Below, piece after piece: positions 63,790 to 64,000 of a DNA stretch of 64,000 nt. Numbering within the stretch: the stretch's first letter is position 1; every line of letters begins with the position of its first letter. This stretch comes from Albidovulum aestuarii (GTDB taxonomy: Bacteria; Pseudomonadota; Alphaproteobacteria; Rhodobacterales; Rhodobacteraceae): the NCBI RefSeq assembly GCF_029961185.1, contig NZ_JASBQQ010000005.1, positions 62,001 through 126,000 on the forward strand. Direction: 5' to 3'. Position numbers and translations under genes: made by a program. The notes beneath the pieces were generated by a model, which saw nothing but the letters and a program-made list of their open reading frames with translations, was not told where the DNA came from and did not search any database.

Positions 63790-63909
63790 GGCAATCGCTC
63801 TTTCTTCGGCTTTACAAGCGGTTCGCACGGATCGGGATACATCTCAAGGGTGGAAACCGTCGCAGGGCGGCGATAGCATCGACCACGGCAAACGGGCGAG
63901 GGACAGGAA

Positions 63910-64000
63910 TTGGATTGGACACGGCTGATTTTCGACCTGATTGACCTGAGGTCGTTCTCCAATCTGTGGTACTGGATCGCACTGGCCGTCACCTGGTCAA
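63910..64000 (+). CDS. Membrane protein of unknown function, N-terminal fragment
   Basis: The fragment reads LDWTRLIFDLIDLRSFSNLW then YWIALAVTW before the window ends. An in-frame TAG at 63874-63876 and no ATG or GTG after it make the TTG at 63910 the likely start, with GAGGGA 6 nt upstream. I recall a Rhodobacteraceae membrane protein with a similar start beside hemB, but no function. Confidence 0.65.
   Translation, partial: MDWTRLIFDLIDLRSFSNLWYWIALAVTWS

Noticed and set aside
1-64000. CRISPR array or insertion sequence
   Set aside because: No regular direct repeat-spacer pattern and no transposase gene were seen.

Overview
The window looks like a chromosomal segment of a marine-type Rhodobacteraceae (Roseobacter group) alphaproteobacterium. 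It is GC-rich and gene-dense. The protein families are ones I know from that group: carnitine dehydrogenase fused to a thioesterase, BetC choline sulfatase, an FAD/GcvT-type dimethylglycine dehydrogenase, stand-alone Hint proteins, and a phoR-pstSCAB-phoU-phoB cluster. No prophage, insertion sequence or CRISPR array was seen. Assignments come from reading the sequence and from family knowledge; no database search was run.

Region by region. 1-6651: plus-strand gamma-butyrobetaine/carnitine catabolic cluster (BKACE end, carnitine dehydrogenase-thioesterase fusion, SDR, acyl-CoA dehydrogenase, NDP-forming acyl-CoA synthetase, CaiD-like hydratase). 6658-10993: thioredoxin TrxC, a DUF3775 protein, choline sulfatase betC with a divergent LysR regulator, and a phosphodiesterase-like protein. 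11027-16798: minus-strand GT-C-like membrane protein, CorC-type protein, xerD, a secreted 517-aa unknown and an overlapping 45-aa membrane peptide. 17041-19697: aroK-aroB, then a GNAT protein and ssb on the other strand. 19948-21331: a PepSY / cytochrome b561 / membrane-anchored LuxR module. 21411-28648: lytic transglycosylase, ABM-fold protein, guaA, ornithine cyclodeaminase and arginase with a divergent Lrp regulator, dsbB, a YqaA-type protein and a zinc metallopeptidase. 28704-31790: tRNA-Leu(CAA), an unusual AT-rich intergenic stretch, two Hint-domain genes and a MobA-like nucleotidyltransferase. 31899-37583: dimethylglycine dehydrogenase, a frameshifted secreted gene and an adenylation-carrier-acyltransferase fusion. 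37662-46335: a branched-chain amino acid type ABC transporter whose two halves are separated by three tandem paralogous secreted proteins, headed by a GlxA/GbdR-type regulator. 46483-50804: class II DAHP synthase, PAS protein, yicC, gmk, gamma-carbonic anhydrase. 50810-58409: an unknown gene divergent from the phosphate regulon genes. 58556-64000: penicillin acylase family protein, beta-hydroxyacid dehydrogenase, SYLF lipoprotein, hemB and the start of a membrane protein.

How genes connect. Carnitine (and probably gamma-butyrobetaine) and choline sulfate both lead to glycine betaine, whose demethylation product dimethylglycine is the likely substrate of the enzyme at 31899. A GbdR-like regulator lies at 45310. 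These loci are scattered but share one metabolic theme, quaternary amine/osmolyte use. The phosphate cluster carries a clear three-repeat Pho box ahead of pstS. Its PhoR has no membrane segment.

The least explained items are the adenylation-carrier-acyltransferase fusion (34968-37583), the triplet of cysteine-paired secreted proteins inside the transporter locus (40152-41730), the PepSY/b561/LuxR module, the Hint pair, and the structured intergenic region at 28788-29397.
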